From Brachybacterium fresconis (GTDB lineage Bacteria > Actinomycetota > Actinomycetes > Actinomycetales > Dermabacteraceae), in contig NZ_JAGIOC010000001.1 in assembly GCF_017876515.1 (NCBI RefSeq), positions 4,278,001-4,342,000 on the forward strand: a stretch of 64,000 nt of DNA, in the 5' to 3' direction. Below, one piece after another: positions 43,084 through 52,127 of the stretch. The notes beneath the pieces were generated by a model that did not search any database, was not told where the DNA came from, and saw only the letters and a program-made list of their open reading frames with translations. Position 1 is the stretch's first letter; each line of letters opens with the position of its first letter. The position numbers and the translations under genes are program-made.

Positions 43084-45180
43084 TCACCCCACCAGTGCTT
43101 CCGCCACGGCGGGCCACACCAGCAGCACCAGGGCGAGCAGCGCCCCCAGCACGTCGGCGCGCCCGAACTCGCTGGGCTCGGCCCAGGTGCGGTCCGTGGC
43201 GCCGGAGAAGCCGCGGGCGTCCATGGCCAGGGCCTGCTGCTCGGCGCCGCGCAGGGTGTCGACCAGGAGGGCCAGGGTCGCGCTCGCCAGCAGCTGCGGC
43301 GAGCGGGCCGAGCCCAGGCCGCGCTGGATCCGGGTGCGGGTGATGATCTCCCACTGCCGGCCCAGATGCCCCACCCGCACCAGGGCGAGGACCCCGGCGG
43401 CGACGGGGCGCGCCGGCAGATGCAGCCGTCCGCCGAGGGCATCCCCGAGGGGCGTCGGAGCCACGCTGCCCAGGGCCAGCACCCCGGGGGCGACGAAGAC
43501 GCCGATCCGGGCCGCCTCCTTCAGCCCCAGCAGCCAGGCCTGACCGGACAGCGCCGGGGCCTCGCCCAGCAGCGCCGTGGTCCAGGCGAGAGAGGCGGCC
43601 GACAGCGCGATCGGCACCAGGCGCAGCAGGCCGCCGCGCAGCGAGCGGACGGCGAGCGGACCGAGCAGCACCAGCGGCACCAGCGCGAGCAGTCCGCCCT
43701 GCCAGGTCTGGACGGCGAAGGATCCGATCGCTGCGAGGATCCCGATCAGGCACAGCGTCAGCGGGTTCAGGGCGTCGGCCGGGATCCGGCGGCGCGGGCG
43801 GGACCGAGGCACCGCCTCGGGGTCGGGCGCCGCCAGGTCGAACCGGTCTCCGGCGCGGGCGATCAGGGACGGATCGTGGGAGGCGGCCAGCACCGCGCAG
43901 CCGCGGGCGGCGGCGTCCTCGAGCAGACCCAGGACGGCCTCGCGCCGGCGGGCATCGAGGCCGACGGTGGGCTCGTCGAGCACCAGCAGATCGGGCTTCT
44001 GGGCCAGCGCGGCGGCGATCGCGACACGTCGCTGCTCGCCGCCGGAGAGACGGTGGGGGTTGGCGCGGGCGAGGTGGACGAGATCGGCGCGTTCGAGCAG
44101 CTGATCGGCCAGTTGCTCGTCGTCGGCCCAGGGGGAGGCGCGCAGCTCCTCGGCCACGGTGGCGGCGACGAAGGAGTGCTCGGGATCCTGCGGCACGGTC
44201 GCGAGGCGGGAGGGGGCAGGACGCTGCGCGGTGCCGAGGGCGGGCGGGCCTGCCGCGGTCAGCACGCGCAGCAGCGTGGTCTTGCCGGCCCCGCTGGGAC
44301 CGGTCAGGACGCCCAGGGATCCCGCACGGACCGTGAGGTCGACAGGGCGCGTGAGCCCCCGTGCAGGGACCGTGACGCCGTGCAGCGCCGCGACCACGGC
44401 GGCCTCCGGGGCGACCATCCGCGGCGCGGGGCCGTCCGCGGCGTCCTGGCCCTCCAGCATCCCCGCCGCCACCAGGGCGTTCCGGTGCTCGGTCAGGGCG
44501 GTGGCGGCGTCGACGTCCAGCAGGATGCGGGCCTGCGGACCCAGCACGACGAGCCGGTCGACGTGGGGCAGCCACGGCTCGATCCGGTGCTCGGCGAGCA
44601 CCAGGGTGCGATCCCCGGCGGCGGTGAGGATCGCCGAGCGCACCTGCTCGGCCGTCGCCGCGTCGAGCATGCTCGTCGGCTCGTCCAGCAGCAGCACGTC
44701 CGGCCTCAGCGCGAGAGCTCCGGCCAGGGCGATGCGCTGCTGCTGGCCGCCGCTGGTCTCGAGCGGGGCCCGCTCGAGGTCGAGCTCCACCCGCGCCGCC
44801 GGCAGGGCATCGGCCACTCGCTGCCCGATCGCGGGACGGGACAGGGCCGCGTTCTCGGGACCGAAGGCGACATCCCGCCGGATCGTCGCCGCGACCAGGG
44901 CGTCGGCGGGATTCTGCAGCAGCAGGCCACGCTCCCCGGGCCGATCGGGCGGGCCCGGAACCCCTGTGCCCTGGCCGGTCTCCGGGTCGAGCAGGCCGGC
45001 CAGGGCCCGCAGCACGGTCGACTTCCCGCTGCCGCTGGCGCCCGCCAGCAGCACCCGCTCGCCGGCCGGGATCGCCAGGTCCAGCCCGGCGATCGTCGGC
45101 TCGGCGCGGGTGAGGGGGCGCCAGGTGAGGCCGGAGAGCGCGAGCTCCCCGGTCGTCTCAGGCCTCGGTGGCGCGGACAT
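43084..45180 (-). CDS. ECF transporter fusion: two ATPase domains and the T component in one chain (YkoD-YkoC type)
   Basis: A 698-residue protein has two complete ABC ATPase domains in its first 440 residues (GASGSGKST, SGGQQQRIAL, LLLDEPTSMLD; then GPSGAGKTT, LSGGEQRRVAIAAAL, LVLDEPTVGLD) and a CbiQ-type EcfT membrane domain in the rest, with about five helices and the ARG coupling motif MDARGFSG. In Bacillus these are two genes, ykoD and ykoC. The start ATG at 45180 overlaps the ykoE stop by 23 bases. With ykoE and the TPP riboswitch, it energises uptake of thiamine or its hydroxymethylpyrimidine precursor. Confidence 0.92.
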   Translation of the reverse strand: MSAPPRPETTGELALSGLTWRPLTRAEPTIAGLDLAIPAGERVLLAGASGSGKSTVLRALAGLLDPETGQGTGVPGPPDRPGERGLLLQNPADALVAATIRRDVAFGPENAALSRPAIGQRVADALPAARVELDLERAPLETSGGQQQRIALAGALALRPDVLLLDEPTSMLDAATAEQVRSAILTAAGDRTLVLAEHRIEPWLPHVDRLVVLGPQARILLDVDAATALTEHRNALVAAGMLEGQDAADGPAPRMVAPEAAVVAALHGVTVPARGLTRPVDLTVRAGSLGVLTGPSGAGKTTLLRVLTAAGPPALGTAQRPAPSRLATVPQDPEHSFVAATVAEELRASPWADDEQLADQLLERADLVHLARANPHRLSGGEQRRVAIAAALAQKPDLLVLDEPTVGLDARRREAVLGLLEDAAARGCAVLAASHDPSLIARAGDRFDLAAPDPEAVPRSRPRRRIPADALNPLTLCLIGILAAIGSFAVQTWQGGLLALVPLVLLGPLAVRSLRGGLLRLVPIALSAASLAWTTALLGEAPALSGQAWLLGLKEAARIGVFVAPGVLALGSVAPTPLGDALGGRLHLPARPVAAGVLALVRVGHLGRQWEIITRTRIQRGLGSARSPQLLASATLALLVDTLRGAEQQALAMDARGFSGATDRTWAEPSEFGRADVLGALLALVLLVWPAVAEALVG

Positions 45181-45739
45181 GCTCACGTCCCGCCGGCAGC
45201 GAGTCGACGGCACCGGTGGCCGCCAGCGCGCGGGAGGCGGCCCAGCCCAGGCCCCCGGCCAGCACAGCACCGGAGAGGAGGAAGAACGCCAGCATCGTCA
45301 GCGAGTACGGCCAGCTCATCTCCGGGTAGTAGGCGATCTTCTCCCACCCCCATTCCAGCAGGGCGGAGGCCATGCCGCCGAGGACCGCGACGGGCAGGGT
45401 GAAACGGCGGTAGCGGGTCAGCAGGAAGACCAGCTCGACCCCGCCGCCCTGCATCAGCCCGGAGACGGCGGTGCCCCAGCCCCATTGGCTGCCCAGCAGC
45501 ATCGAGACGACCGCGGCGATCATCTCGGCGAGCAGGGCGGCACCCGGCTTGCGGACGATCAGGGCCGCCAGCACGGCCGGCAGGAACCAGATCCCGGCGA
45601 GCAGGCCCTCGGCGGGCTTGAACGCCGCCGTCAGCGGCCCGATCAGGGTGTACAGCTGCCCGTAGCCCAGGAACGCGACCCCGAAGGCCGCTCCGATCAG
45701 CACGGTGACCAGCAGGTCGAGAGTGCGAAAGCGTGTCAT
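45158..45739 (-). CDS. ykoE: YkoE-family ECF transporter substrate-binding (S) component for thiamine/HMP
   Basis: A 193-residue membrane protein with about five hydrophobic helices and the YkoE signature: LVTVLIGAAFGVAFLGYGQ, FLPAVLAALIVRKPGAALLAE and GWGTAVSGLMQGGGVELVF in parts. It is the specificity subunit of an ECF importer. ATG at 45739 has an AAGGAG site six bases upstream, and the TPP riboswitch lies in the leader, so transcription or translation is shut off by thiamine pyrophosphate. Confidence 0.92.
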   Translation of the reverse strand: MTRFRTLDLLVTVLIGAAFGVAFLGYGQLYTLIGPLTAAFKPAEGLLAGIWFLPAVLAALIVRKPGAALLAEMIAAVVSMLLGSQWGWGTAVSGLMQGGGVELVFLLTRYRRFTLPVAVLGGMASALLEWGWEKIAYYPEMSWPYSLTMLAFFLLSGAVLAGGLGWAASRALAATGAVDSLPAGREHVRATEA

Positions 45740-45799
45740 CACGTCTCCTTCCACGAGCGGAAGGGGCGCGGGACGCCGTCGGCGCCTCGCGGAAATCCC

Positions 45800-45890
45800 G
45801 ACTCCCTACGCCGGTGCGAGCCGGATCAGGTTCGAGGGTCTGCGCTGGAACGCGCACTCTCAGCACCCTGGTGGTGCTCCCCTGTCAGTC
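45800..45890 (-). promoter_or_regulatory. TPP (THI-box) riboswitch
   Basis: Read on the minus strand the element has the conserved features of TPP riboswitches in order: GGGGAGC near the 5' end, GGGTGCTGAGAGT (pyrimidine-sensing CUGAGA), then GACCCTCGAACCTGATCCGG and CACCGGCGTAGGGAGTC. The outer GACT/AGTC ends pair as P1. A TAGACT -10 (45905-45910) lies just upstream, giving a transcription start about eight bases before the aptamer. It controls ykoE and the fused YkoD-YkoC gene. Confidence 0.95.
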
Positions 45891-45915
45891 GATGACCGTG
45901 AGCCAGTCTAGCCCC

Positions 45916-46488
45916 TCAGCGCCGCGAACGGATCGCCTGGTCGATCGCCTCGGCCGTGCCCTCGACGTCCTCGGGGGACAGCAGGTAGTTCGTGCCGGAG
46001 CGGCCGATGATCTCCACCATGGTGCCGGCGCGGGTGACCATCATCCGGTGCGGCTGCTGGGTCTGTCCGGTGGTGAAGATCTTGCGATCGCCGACGGGCG
46101 TCAGCTCGGCGCGGGTCGAGGAGGTCGCCTTGCCACGGCGCCAGCCGTAGCCGCCGAGGGTCACGCCCACCGTGTTCGCCGCCAGCGTGCGGTACTGCAC
46201 GGTGCGGAAGTCCTCCACGGGCCAGCTGGCCCGCGGCAGGAAGCCGCCGAGGCTCACGGTCACCCCGCGCTCGTCGACCAGGAAGCGGGAGTGCTGGCCC
46301 ATCCAGGTCCACAGCGTCAGCAGGGCGAACAGGCCCGCGATCACCGCGGCGGCCAGCACCGAGCTGCGGCTGGCCATCAGCAGGGTGACGATCACGCCGG
46401 CCAGTGCGGTCAGGCCGATGCGGGTCCACCCGACCCCGGACGGACGGGTGGTGCCGACATAGAAGGGGGCGTCCGGCCGCCCGCTCAC
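45916..46488 (-). CDS. Small membrane protein with PH-like domain
   Basis: A 190-residue protein with two transmembrane helices near 18-55 (TRIGLTALAGVIVTLL, VLAAAVIAGLFALLTLW) followed by a beta-rich domain (FLVDERGVTVSLGGFLPRASWP, FRTVQYRTL) of the bacterial PH type and a region near 150 with NYLLSPEDVEGTAEAID. Function unknown. The GTG start at 46488 overlaps the stop of the M13 peptidase gene (GTGA), so it is the second gene of that operon. Confidence 0.8.
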   Translation of the reverse strand: MSGRPDAPFYVGTTRPSGVGWTRIGLTALAGVIVTLLMASRSSVLAAAVIAGLFALLTLWTWMGQHSRFLVDERGVTVSLGGFLPRASWPVEDFRTVQYRTLAANTVGVTLGGYGWRRGKATSSTRAELTPVGDRKIFTTGQTQQPHRMMVTRAGTMVEIIGRSGTNYLLSPEDVEGTAEAIDQAIRSRR

Positions 46489-48506
46489 CAGATCGTCACG
46501 CGCTGCTCGGGGGCGCGGTACATCCCGTCGCCCTCGCGCACGTCGAAGGCCAGATGGAACGCCTCGAGATTCGAGACCACCGTGTTGCAGCGGAACTCCA
46601 TCGGCGCATGCGGGTCCACGGCGAGGCGGCGGATCGCCTCCTGGGGACGGTTCTTGCCGCGCCACACCGTCGCCCAGGACAGGAACACCCGCTGCAGCCC
46701 GGTGAAGCCGTCCAGGACGGCGTCGACCTCGCGCGCCGAGCGGCTGCCGCGGTAGGCCGCCAGCGCGATCGAGAGCCCGCCGAGGTCACCGATGTTCTCA
46801 CCGATGGTGAGGGCGCCGTTGACGCGGTGGACGTCGTCGAGCTCGCGGGGGGAGAGCTCGGAGTACTGGGCGATGAGGGTCGCGGCACGGGCGTCGAAGG
46901 CCTCGCGGTCCTCGTCGGTCCACCAGGAGGCGAGGTTGCCGTCCCCGTCGTACTTGGAGCCCTGGTCGTCGAAGCCGTGGCCGACCTCGTGTCCGATGAC
47001 CGCCCCGATGCCGCCGAAGTTCACGGCGTCCTCGGCCTCGGCGTCGAAGAACGGCGGCTGGAGGATCGCGGCGGGGAAGACGATCTCGTTGGCGCCGGGG
47101 TTGTAGTAGGCGTTGACCGTCTGCGGGGTCATGTGCCATTCGGTCTCGTCGATCGGACCGCCCACCTTGGCGTACTCGAAGTCGGCGTCGAAGCGGCGGG
47201 AGGCCCGCACCGTGGCGACCAGGTCGCCGGGAACGATCTCGAGGCCGTCGTAGGTGCGCCAGCGCTCGGGATAGCCGATCTTCGCGGTGAACTTCTCGAG
47301 CTTGGCCAGCGCCTTCTCGCGGGTGGCCGGGGTCATCCACGGAAGCGAGGTGATCGAGTCGCGGTAGGCGTCCATCAGTGCGTCGACCAGGACGGTCATG
47401 CGCTCCTTGTGGGCCGGCGGGAAATGGAGGGCGACGTACTCGCGGCCGACGGCGAAGCCCACGGCGCCCTCGACGAAGGCGACCGCGCGCTTCCAGCGCT
47501 CCCGCAGCTCCTCGGCGCCGGAGAGCACCCTGCCGGAGAAGGCGAAGTCCTCCTCGACCAGATCCGCATGCAGGTACGGGGCGTAGGCGCCGACGGTGTG
47601 CAGCGCCAGCCAGGTGCGCAGCACGGCGAGGTCCTCGCCGGCCAGCAGCTCGGCGGCGGCGGAGACGAACTCGGGCTGGCCGATCGAGACCACCTCGACG
47701 GCGGCGGCCGGTGCCCCGGAGCCCTCGAGATAGGCGTCCCAGCAGAATTCTGGGGCGAGCTCGCGGCGCTGGGCGTCGTCCATCGGGTTGTAGGACTTCT
47801 CGCGGTCGCGCAGGCGGACCACGTCGACGTGGCAGGCGGCCAGGCGGGTCTCGAAGTCCATCACCGCACGGGCGAGGTCCTCGGCCTCCCCGGCGAGCAG
47901 ACCCTCCCGGCCCGGCAGGTGGGCGATGCGCGCGAGTTCGGCGAGGTGAGCCGTGTAGGCCTCCCGGATCTCGGCGTAGTGCTCCTCGCGGTAGTAGGAC
48001 TCATCGGGCAGGCCGAGACCGCCCTGGTGGAGCTTCACCTGGTAGCTGGAGGAGTCGTGGTCGTCGGTCCAGACGTAGGCCAGCAGCGCGCTGGTCCCCG
48101 AGTCGGGCGCGGCCATGGTGCGGGTGAGGGCCGGCAGGTCCGCGCTCCCGGTCACGGTGGCCAGGAGGTCCTCGAGCGGGGCGATCCCGGCGCGCTCGAT
48201 CGACTCGGTGTCCATGAACATGCGGTACAGGGCGCCGACGCGACCGTGGTCGGTGGTGGGGGCGACGGCGGGTTCCGCGGCGTCGACCTCCTCGGCCGCG
48301 TCCTCGATGATCTCCCGCACCCGTTGCTCGGAGAGGTCCCGCAGCTGGTGGAAGGCTCCGTCGCTCGACCGGTCCGCCGGGATCTCGTGGGCGGCGAGCC
48401 AGCGGCCGTTGACGTGGCCGAAGAGGTCGTCCTGGAGGCGGACATCGGGATCGACCTCGGTCAGCGCGAGGCCGGAGCGGGCGGTGGAGGTGGGGGCAGC
48501 GGTCAT
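46485..48506 (-). CDS. M13-family (neprilysin/PepO-like) zinc endopeptidase
   Basis: A 673-residue M13 metallopeptidase without a signal peptide, hence probably cytoplasmic. Substrate-binding NAYYNP, zinc motif IGHEVGHGFDDQGSKYD near residue 503, GENIGDLGG (third ligand Glu) near 568, and a C-terminal CNTVVSNLEAFHLAF with the terminal W are all present. Two adjacent ATG codons exist; 48506 is used because AGGAG then has ideal spacing, the alternative being 48509. Cleaves oligopeptides. Confidence 0.93.
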   Translation of the reverse strand: MTAAPTSTARSGLALTEVDPDVRLQDDLFGHVNGRWLAAHEIPADRSSDGAFHQLRDLSEQRVREIIEDAAEEVDAAEPAVAPTTDHGRVGALYRMFMDTESIERAGIAPLEDLLATVTGSADLPALTRTMAAPDSGTSALLAYVWTDDHDSSSYQVKLHQGGLGLPDESYYREEHYAEIREAYTAHLAELARIAHLPGREGLLAGEAEDLARAVMDFETRLAACHVDVVRLRDREKSYNPMDDAQRRELAPEFCWDAYLEGSGAPAAAVEVVSIGQPEFVSAAAELLAGEDLAVLRTWLALHTVGAYAPYLHADLVEEDFAFSGRVLSGAEELRERWKRAVAFVEGAVGFAVGREYVALHFPPAHKERMTVLVDALMDAYRDSITSLPWMTPATREKALAKLEKFTAKIGYPERWRTYDGLEIVPGDLVATVRASRRFDADFEYAKVGGPIDETEWHMTPQTVNAYYNPGANEIVFPAAILQPPFFDAEAEDAVNFGGIGAVIGHEVGHGFDDQGSKYDGDGNLASWWTDEDREAFDARAATLIAQYSELSPRELDDVHRVNGALTIGENIGDLGGLSIALAAYRGSRSAREVDAVLDGFTGLQRVFLSWATVWRGKNRPQEAIRRLAVDPHAPMEFRCNTVVSNLEAFHLAFDVREGDGMYRAPEQRVTIW

Positions 48507-48567
48507 CATCGGCTCCTGCGGGATCGTGGGGTGGGAAGAGTCAGGCGGGTCAGCGGTGCTGCGCGGG

Positions 48568-49452
48568 TCAGAGCCCGATCAGCCCGAGCGAGGCGAGGGC
48601 CAGGGTCAGCAGTCCGATCCCCAGCGGGGCGTAGGCCCAGGGGGTCCGCGAGCGCTCTGCGGGGGCGCGGCGCTGCAGCACGAGCGTGGACAGGCCGGAG
48701 CCGATGGACAGCACCGCGGTCCCGATCACCAGGACCGGGGAGAGGATCACCAGGACGGTCGCCCCGACCTGGAAGGTGAGGGTGCCCACGATGTCCAGCA
48801 GGCGCATCAGCACGGCACCGCGGGCACCGACGCGCTCGGCCAGCAGCGTGGCCACGGCGTCCTGGGACCACTCCGAGGGACGAGCGATCCGGCGCCGGGT
48901 GGAGACGGTCTGCGCGGTCGCCAGGGCCAGCCACACCAGGGCGGCCCCGGCACCGACCCACACGCCGAGCTCGGCGCGGATGTCGGCGGGCCACAGCAGC
49001 AGCGCCAGCAGCACCGCAGCGACGCGCAGCACCTCCTCCAGGGCGCTGCGCACGGCGACCAGCCCCGGGTTCACCGCCAGCTGCTTGCGCGTGCGGGCGA
49101 CGAACATGCTGGTCGCCACGAGGGCGACGAGATGCGCGGCGCCCAGACCGACGCCCAGCATCAGCACCAGGGGACTGGTGGGAGCCAGCGGCAGGATCGC
49201 CAGCAGCAGGACCACGCCGAGGACGGGCAGGACGAGCGTGAGGACCGACAGGCCCTTGACCAGGTCCTGGACCAGGTCCGCCCCCGTCGGCGGATGATCG
49301 TGGTCGCTGTGGTCGTGCGGGTCTCCGTCGTGCGGGCCCCCGCCGTGGGGGTCGTTCTGGCCGTGGGGGTCGTTCTCGGGCGCGGCACCCGCCGGGACGT
49401 CGGGGGGGACGTCGGCAGGCTGGTCCGTGGACCTGCCGGGGATCTCGGTCAT
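48568..49452 (-). CDS. Membrane protein of unknown function with His-rich N-terminus
   Basis: A 294-residue protein with six or so hydrophobic segments after residue 65 (LSVLTLVLPVLGVVLLLAIL; LMLGVGLGAAHLVALVATSM; and others). The first 55 residues are rich in His, Asp, Pro and Gly (DPHDHSDHDHPP), which could bind divalent metal. No family was recognised. ATG at 49452 has a good AAGGAG site. It is upstream of the M13 peptidase gene on the same strand with a 61-base gap. Confidence 0.75.
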   Translation of the reverse strand: MTEIPGRSTDQPADVPPDVPAGAAPENDPHGQNDPHGGGPHDGDPHDHSDHDHPPTGADLVQDLVKGLSVLTLVLPVLGVVLLLAILPLAPTSPLVLMLGVGLGAAHLVALVATSMFVARTRKQLAVNPGLVAVRSALEEVLRVAAVLLALLLWPADIRAELGVWVGAGAALVWLALATAQTVSTRRRIARPSEWSQDAVATLLAERVGARGAVLMRLLDIVGTLTFQVGATVLVILSPVLVIGTAVLSIGSGLSTLVLQRRAPAERSRTPWAYAPLGIGLLTLALASLGLIGL

Positions 49453-49524
49453 GGGGCTCCTTCGAAGTCCCTTCCAGGGTACTGGGGTCAGGGAGCGCAG
49501 ACGCCGGTGTGGAACGATGATCAC

Positions 49525-50583
49525 GTGAGCACACATGCGGCGATGACGACGGATACCGGGCTGACCCCTGAGCAGCGCAGGCGCGCGGCCGGATCGGTGG
49601 TCGCGGCGGCGACCGGTGATGCGCTCGGTGCTCCCTACGAGTTCCAGGCCCCCGTGGTCGCATCCGAGGACATCGACATGATCGGCGGCGGGGTCCTCGG
49701 CTGGCAGGTCGGGGAGTGGACCGACGACACCTCCATGGCGATCGTGGTGCTGGAGGCCGCGATCTCCACGTCCAACCGCCATGACCTGCGGATGGAGTCC
49801 GCGCAGGACCAGATCGCCCGGGAGTGGTACTCCTGGTCGCTGGGCACCCCGGACATCGGAACGCTCACCTCGCTGGTGATCCGCCACGCCTCGGAGCTCG
49901 CGCGCGAGAGCGGCCACTACGCCCCGCGGGCGGCCGATTTCCGGGCGGCGGCGATCGCCGCGCACGAGGAGCTCCCGGCCAACGCCGGCAACGGCTCGCT
50001 CATGCGCACCCACGCGGCCGTGCTGCCCTACCTGGTGTCCTCGGACGACGACGCGGCCGAGGGCATCGACGTGGTGTGCCGTCTGACACATGTGCACCCC
50101 GACACCACCGAGGCCTGCCTGCTGTGGGGCTTCGCGGTGCGCCACGCGATCCTCACCGGCGAGATCGATGTGCGCTGCGGCCTGTCGCGGCTGTCCGAGG
50201 ACCGCCGCGCGCTGTGGACCGAGCGGATCGTGGAGGCAGAGACCGCGACCCCCGCGCAGTTCCGCCGCAACGGGTGGGTGGTCGGCGCCTTCCAGGCCGC
50301 CTGGGCCGCGGTGGCGGGCGTCTGCCCGATCCCGGACGAGAAGTTCGCCCAGCGTGACACGCTGGTGGCCGCCCTCGAGGCCGCGGCCCGCGCCGGATAC
50401 GACACCGACACCGTCGCCTGCATCACCGGCTCCCTGATCGGCGCCGTGCTCGGCCCCAAGGCCGTGCCGCCGGAATGGCGGCGGGTGCTGTTCGGCTGGC
50501 CGGGCTACGAGGTGGAGGAGCTGTGGGGACTGGTGGACCGGCTGCTCGACCCGATGGCGGCCGTCGAGGACGAGGGGCGCTGA
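49525..50583 (+). CDS. ADP-ribosylglycohydrolase family protein
   Basis: A 352-residue DraG/ARH-type hydrolase: GSVVAAATGDALGAPYEF at the start, metal-binding WTDDTSMAIVVL (about 73-84), GNGSLMRTHA, and the C-terminal GYDTDTVACITGSLIGAV with the second metal-site Asp residues. Members remove ADP-ribose from proteins or related compounds. GTG at 49525 is used; an in-frame ATG lies at 49543. A nuclease-fold gene follows after five bases, probably in the same operon. Confidence 0.92.
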   Translation: MSTHAAMTTDTGLTPEQRRRAAGSVVAAATGDALGAPYEFQAPVVASEDIDMIGGGVLGWQVGEWTDDTSMAIVVLEAAISTSNRHDLRMESAQDQIAREWYSWSLGTPDIGTLTSLVIRHASELARESGHYAPRAADFRAAAIAAHEELPANAGNGSLMRTHAAVLPYLVSSDDDAAEGIDVVCRLTHVHPDTTEACLLWGFAVRHAILTGEIDVRCGLSRLSEDRRALWTERIVEAETATPAQFRRNGWVVGAFQAAWAAVAGVCPIPDEKFAQRDTLVAALEAAARAGYDTDTVACITGSLIGAVLGPKAVPPEWRRVLFGWPGYEVEELWGLVDRLLDPMAAVEDEGR

Positions 50584-50588
50584 ACACG

Positions 50589-51308
50589 ATGAGCGAACGG
50601 GAGCCCTGGTCGCTGCGGATCATCGCCTGGAACCTGTGGGAGCTGCGGGGCGACCTGCACGCCCTCGTCGAGACGCTCCAGGATCTCCGACCCGACATCG
50701 TCCTGGTGCAGGAGGCGCCCCGCTTCGTGCTGCCGACGACGCGACTGTCCTGGCTGGCCCGGCAGATCGACCGGCGGGTGCTCCTCGGCGGCCTCGGCGG
50801 GCGCGGACTGGCGATCCTCGCCACCGACGACGTCGCCGCGCAGGTGATCCGGCGGGGACTGCAGCCGGTGCCGCAGCGGATCACGGATCTGGACTCGACC
50901 TACCCGCGCGGGATCGCCGCGGTGCGGCTCTCGATCCCCGGCGGCGGCGCGGTGATGGTCTCCTCGACCCACCTGGCGCTGCAGGAGGAGAACCGGCTGA
51001 CCCACGCGGCGCAGCTGGCCGAGCTCGTCGAGGGCGCGGGAGCGCCGGCGATCGTCGGCGGGGACCTGAACGAGACGGCCGACGGGGCGGCCCGTCAGGC
51101 GCTCGAGCCGCTGCTGAGCGACCCGGCCGCGCAGACCGAGCACACCTTCCCGGCGGCGGATCCGGGACGACGCATCGACGCCGTGCTGACCACGACGGGG
51201 GTGCAGGTGCGGGCCGCGCACGCGGTCACCTCGACGACGCGGGTGCCGACCGAGCGCCTGGCGGGGGCGTCGGACCACCTGCCGACCCTGCTGGACGTCA
51301 CGCTCTGA
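50589..51308 (+). CDS. Endonuclease/exonuclease/phosphatase-fold protein
   Basis: A 239-residue EEP-superfamily protein: IIAWNLWELRGD and IVLVQEAP (metal Glu) at the start, SSTHLAL, GGDLNETADG (catalytic Asp-x-Asn) near 158, and GASDHLPTLLDV at the end with the catalytic His. The superfamily includes nucleases, phosphatases and lipid phosphodiesterases, so the substrate cannot be named. Five bases after the ADP-ribosylglycohydrolase stop; cotranscription is likely. Confidence 0.88.
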   Translation: MSEREPWSLRIIAWNLWELRGDLHALVETLQDLRPDIVLVQEAPRFVLPTTRLSWLARQIDRRVLLGGLGGRGLAILATDDVAAQVIRRGLQPVPQRITDLDSTYPRGIAAVRLSIPGGGAVMVSSTHLALQEENRLTHAAQLAELVEGAGAPAIVGGDLNETADGAARQALEPLLSDPAAQTEHTFPAADPGRRIDAVLTTTGVQVRAAHAVTSTTRVPTERLAGASDHLPTLLDVTL

Positions 51309-51320
51309 GGGACGCCCGGT

Positions 51321-51336
51321 TCCGAGAGACCTCGGA
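51321..51336. terminator. Short hairpin between the EEP gene and mshB
   Basis: A 6-bp stem TCCGAG/CTCGGA with AGAC loop lies between two convergent genes 40 bases apart. It is the only inverted repeat in that gap. Confidence 0.4.
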
Positions 51337-51347
51337 CTCGACGGGCC

Positions 51348-52127
51348 TCAGGCGCCGACGCGCAGCCCCGTCCGCAGCGCCACGACGTCGTCCTGCCCGC
51401 CGACGTGGCGGATCCGGATCCCTTCCGCATCGGTGCCCAGGACGGTCAACTGCGTGCGATACGAGTCCACCGCGGCGCGCACGGCCTCGCCGGTGGCGGG
51501 GTGCTCGCGCCAGCTGAAGCCGCCCGAGGTCGAGATCGACCCCTGGGGGGCGCTGGAGACCTCGAGCCGGACGGTGGCGGTGCGGGCGCAGGCCGCGGCG
51601 GTGACGTGATGGGCCCGGACATGGTCGGGGTGACCGTAGGTGCCCTCGTCGTCGTAGCCGATCACGACGTCGGGGCGCACGTGGTCGATCAGTGCGACCA
51701 GGTCGTCGATCGCGTCCTCGAGCGGTCGGTGGGTGAAGCTGTCGGATCCGGCGCTCGGGGAGGGGCCGGCGAGGCCCTCGCGGATCCACTCCATGCCGGA
51801 GTCGCGGTAGCGGCGGGGCGAGGCGCCGGGCGCGAGGGCGGGCGCGGTGCCGAGCAGGTGGCGCGCGGCGATGCCGAGGTGCGCGCCGGCGGCGTCGACC
51901 TCGCGCTCGCGGATCAGGTCCAGCGGGCGGTCCTCGTCGGCGGCGATGGCACCGGGGACGACCTCGCCCTCCTCGCCGCGGGTGGCGGTGACCAGCTCGA
52001 TCCGGATGCCGGCGGCGCTGAGCGAGGCGAGCAGCGCGCCGGTGGAGAGGGATTCGTCGTCGGGGTGGGCGTGGACGACCAGCACCGTGGCGGCGTCCTC
52101 GAGCAGCTGCCAGGGGTCGTGGCTCAC
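51348..52127 (-). CDS. mshB: PIG-L deacetylase, MshB-like (mycothiol biosynthesis)
   Basis: A 259-residue zinc deacetylase with AHPDDES (about 20-26), GEEGEVVPG, YRDSGM near 108, and DDEGTYGHPDHVRAH with the third zinc ligand. YRDSGM and the GxYGHPDHV segment are typical of MshB, which removes the acetyl group from GlcNAc-inositol. The length is some 40 residues below mycobacterial MshB, so another mycothiol-related deacetylase (Mca-like) is a possible alternative. The GTG at 52127 overlaps the stop of the MshA-like gene and has an AAGGAG site. Confidence 0.85.
   Translation of the reverse strand: MSHDPWQLLEDAATVLVVHAHPDDESLSTGALLASLSAAGIRIELVTATRGEEGEVVPGAIAADEDRPLDLIREREVDAAGAHLGIAARHLLGTAPALAPGASPRRYRDSGMEWIREGLAGPSPSAGSDSFTHRPLEDAIDDLVALIDHVRPDVVIGYDDEGTYGHPDHVRAHHVTAAACARTATVRLEVSSAPQGSISTSGGFSWREHPATGEAVRAAVDSYRTQLTVLGTDAEGIRIRHVGGQDDVVALRTGLRVGA

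Noticed and set aside
46404..48779. Plus-strand open frame opposite the M13 peptidase gene
   Set aside because: The minus strand has the complete M13 zinc-site motifs; the plus frame is low-complexity and without domains.
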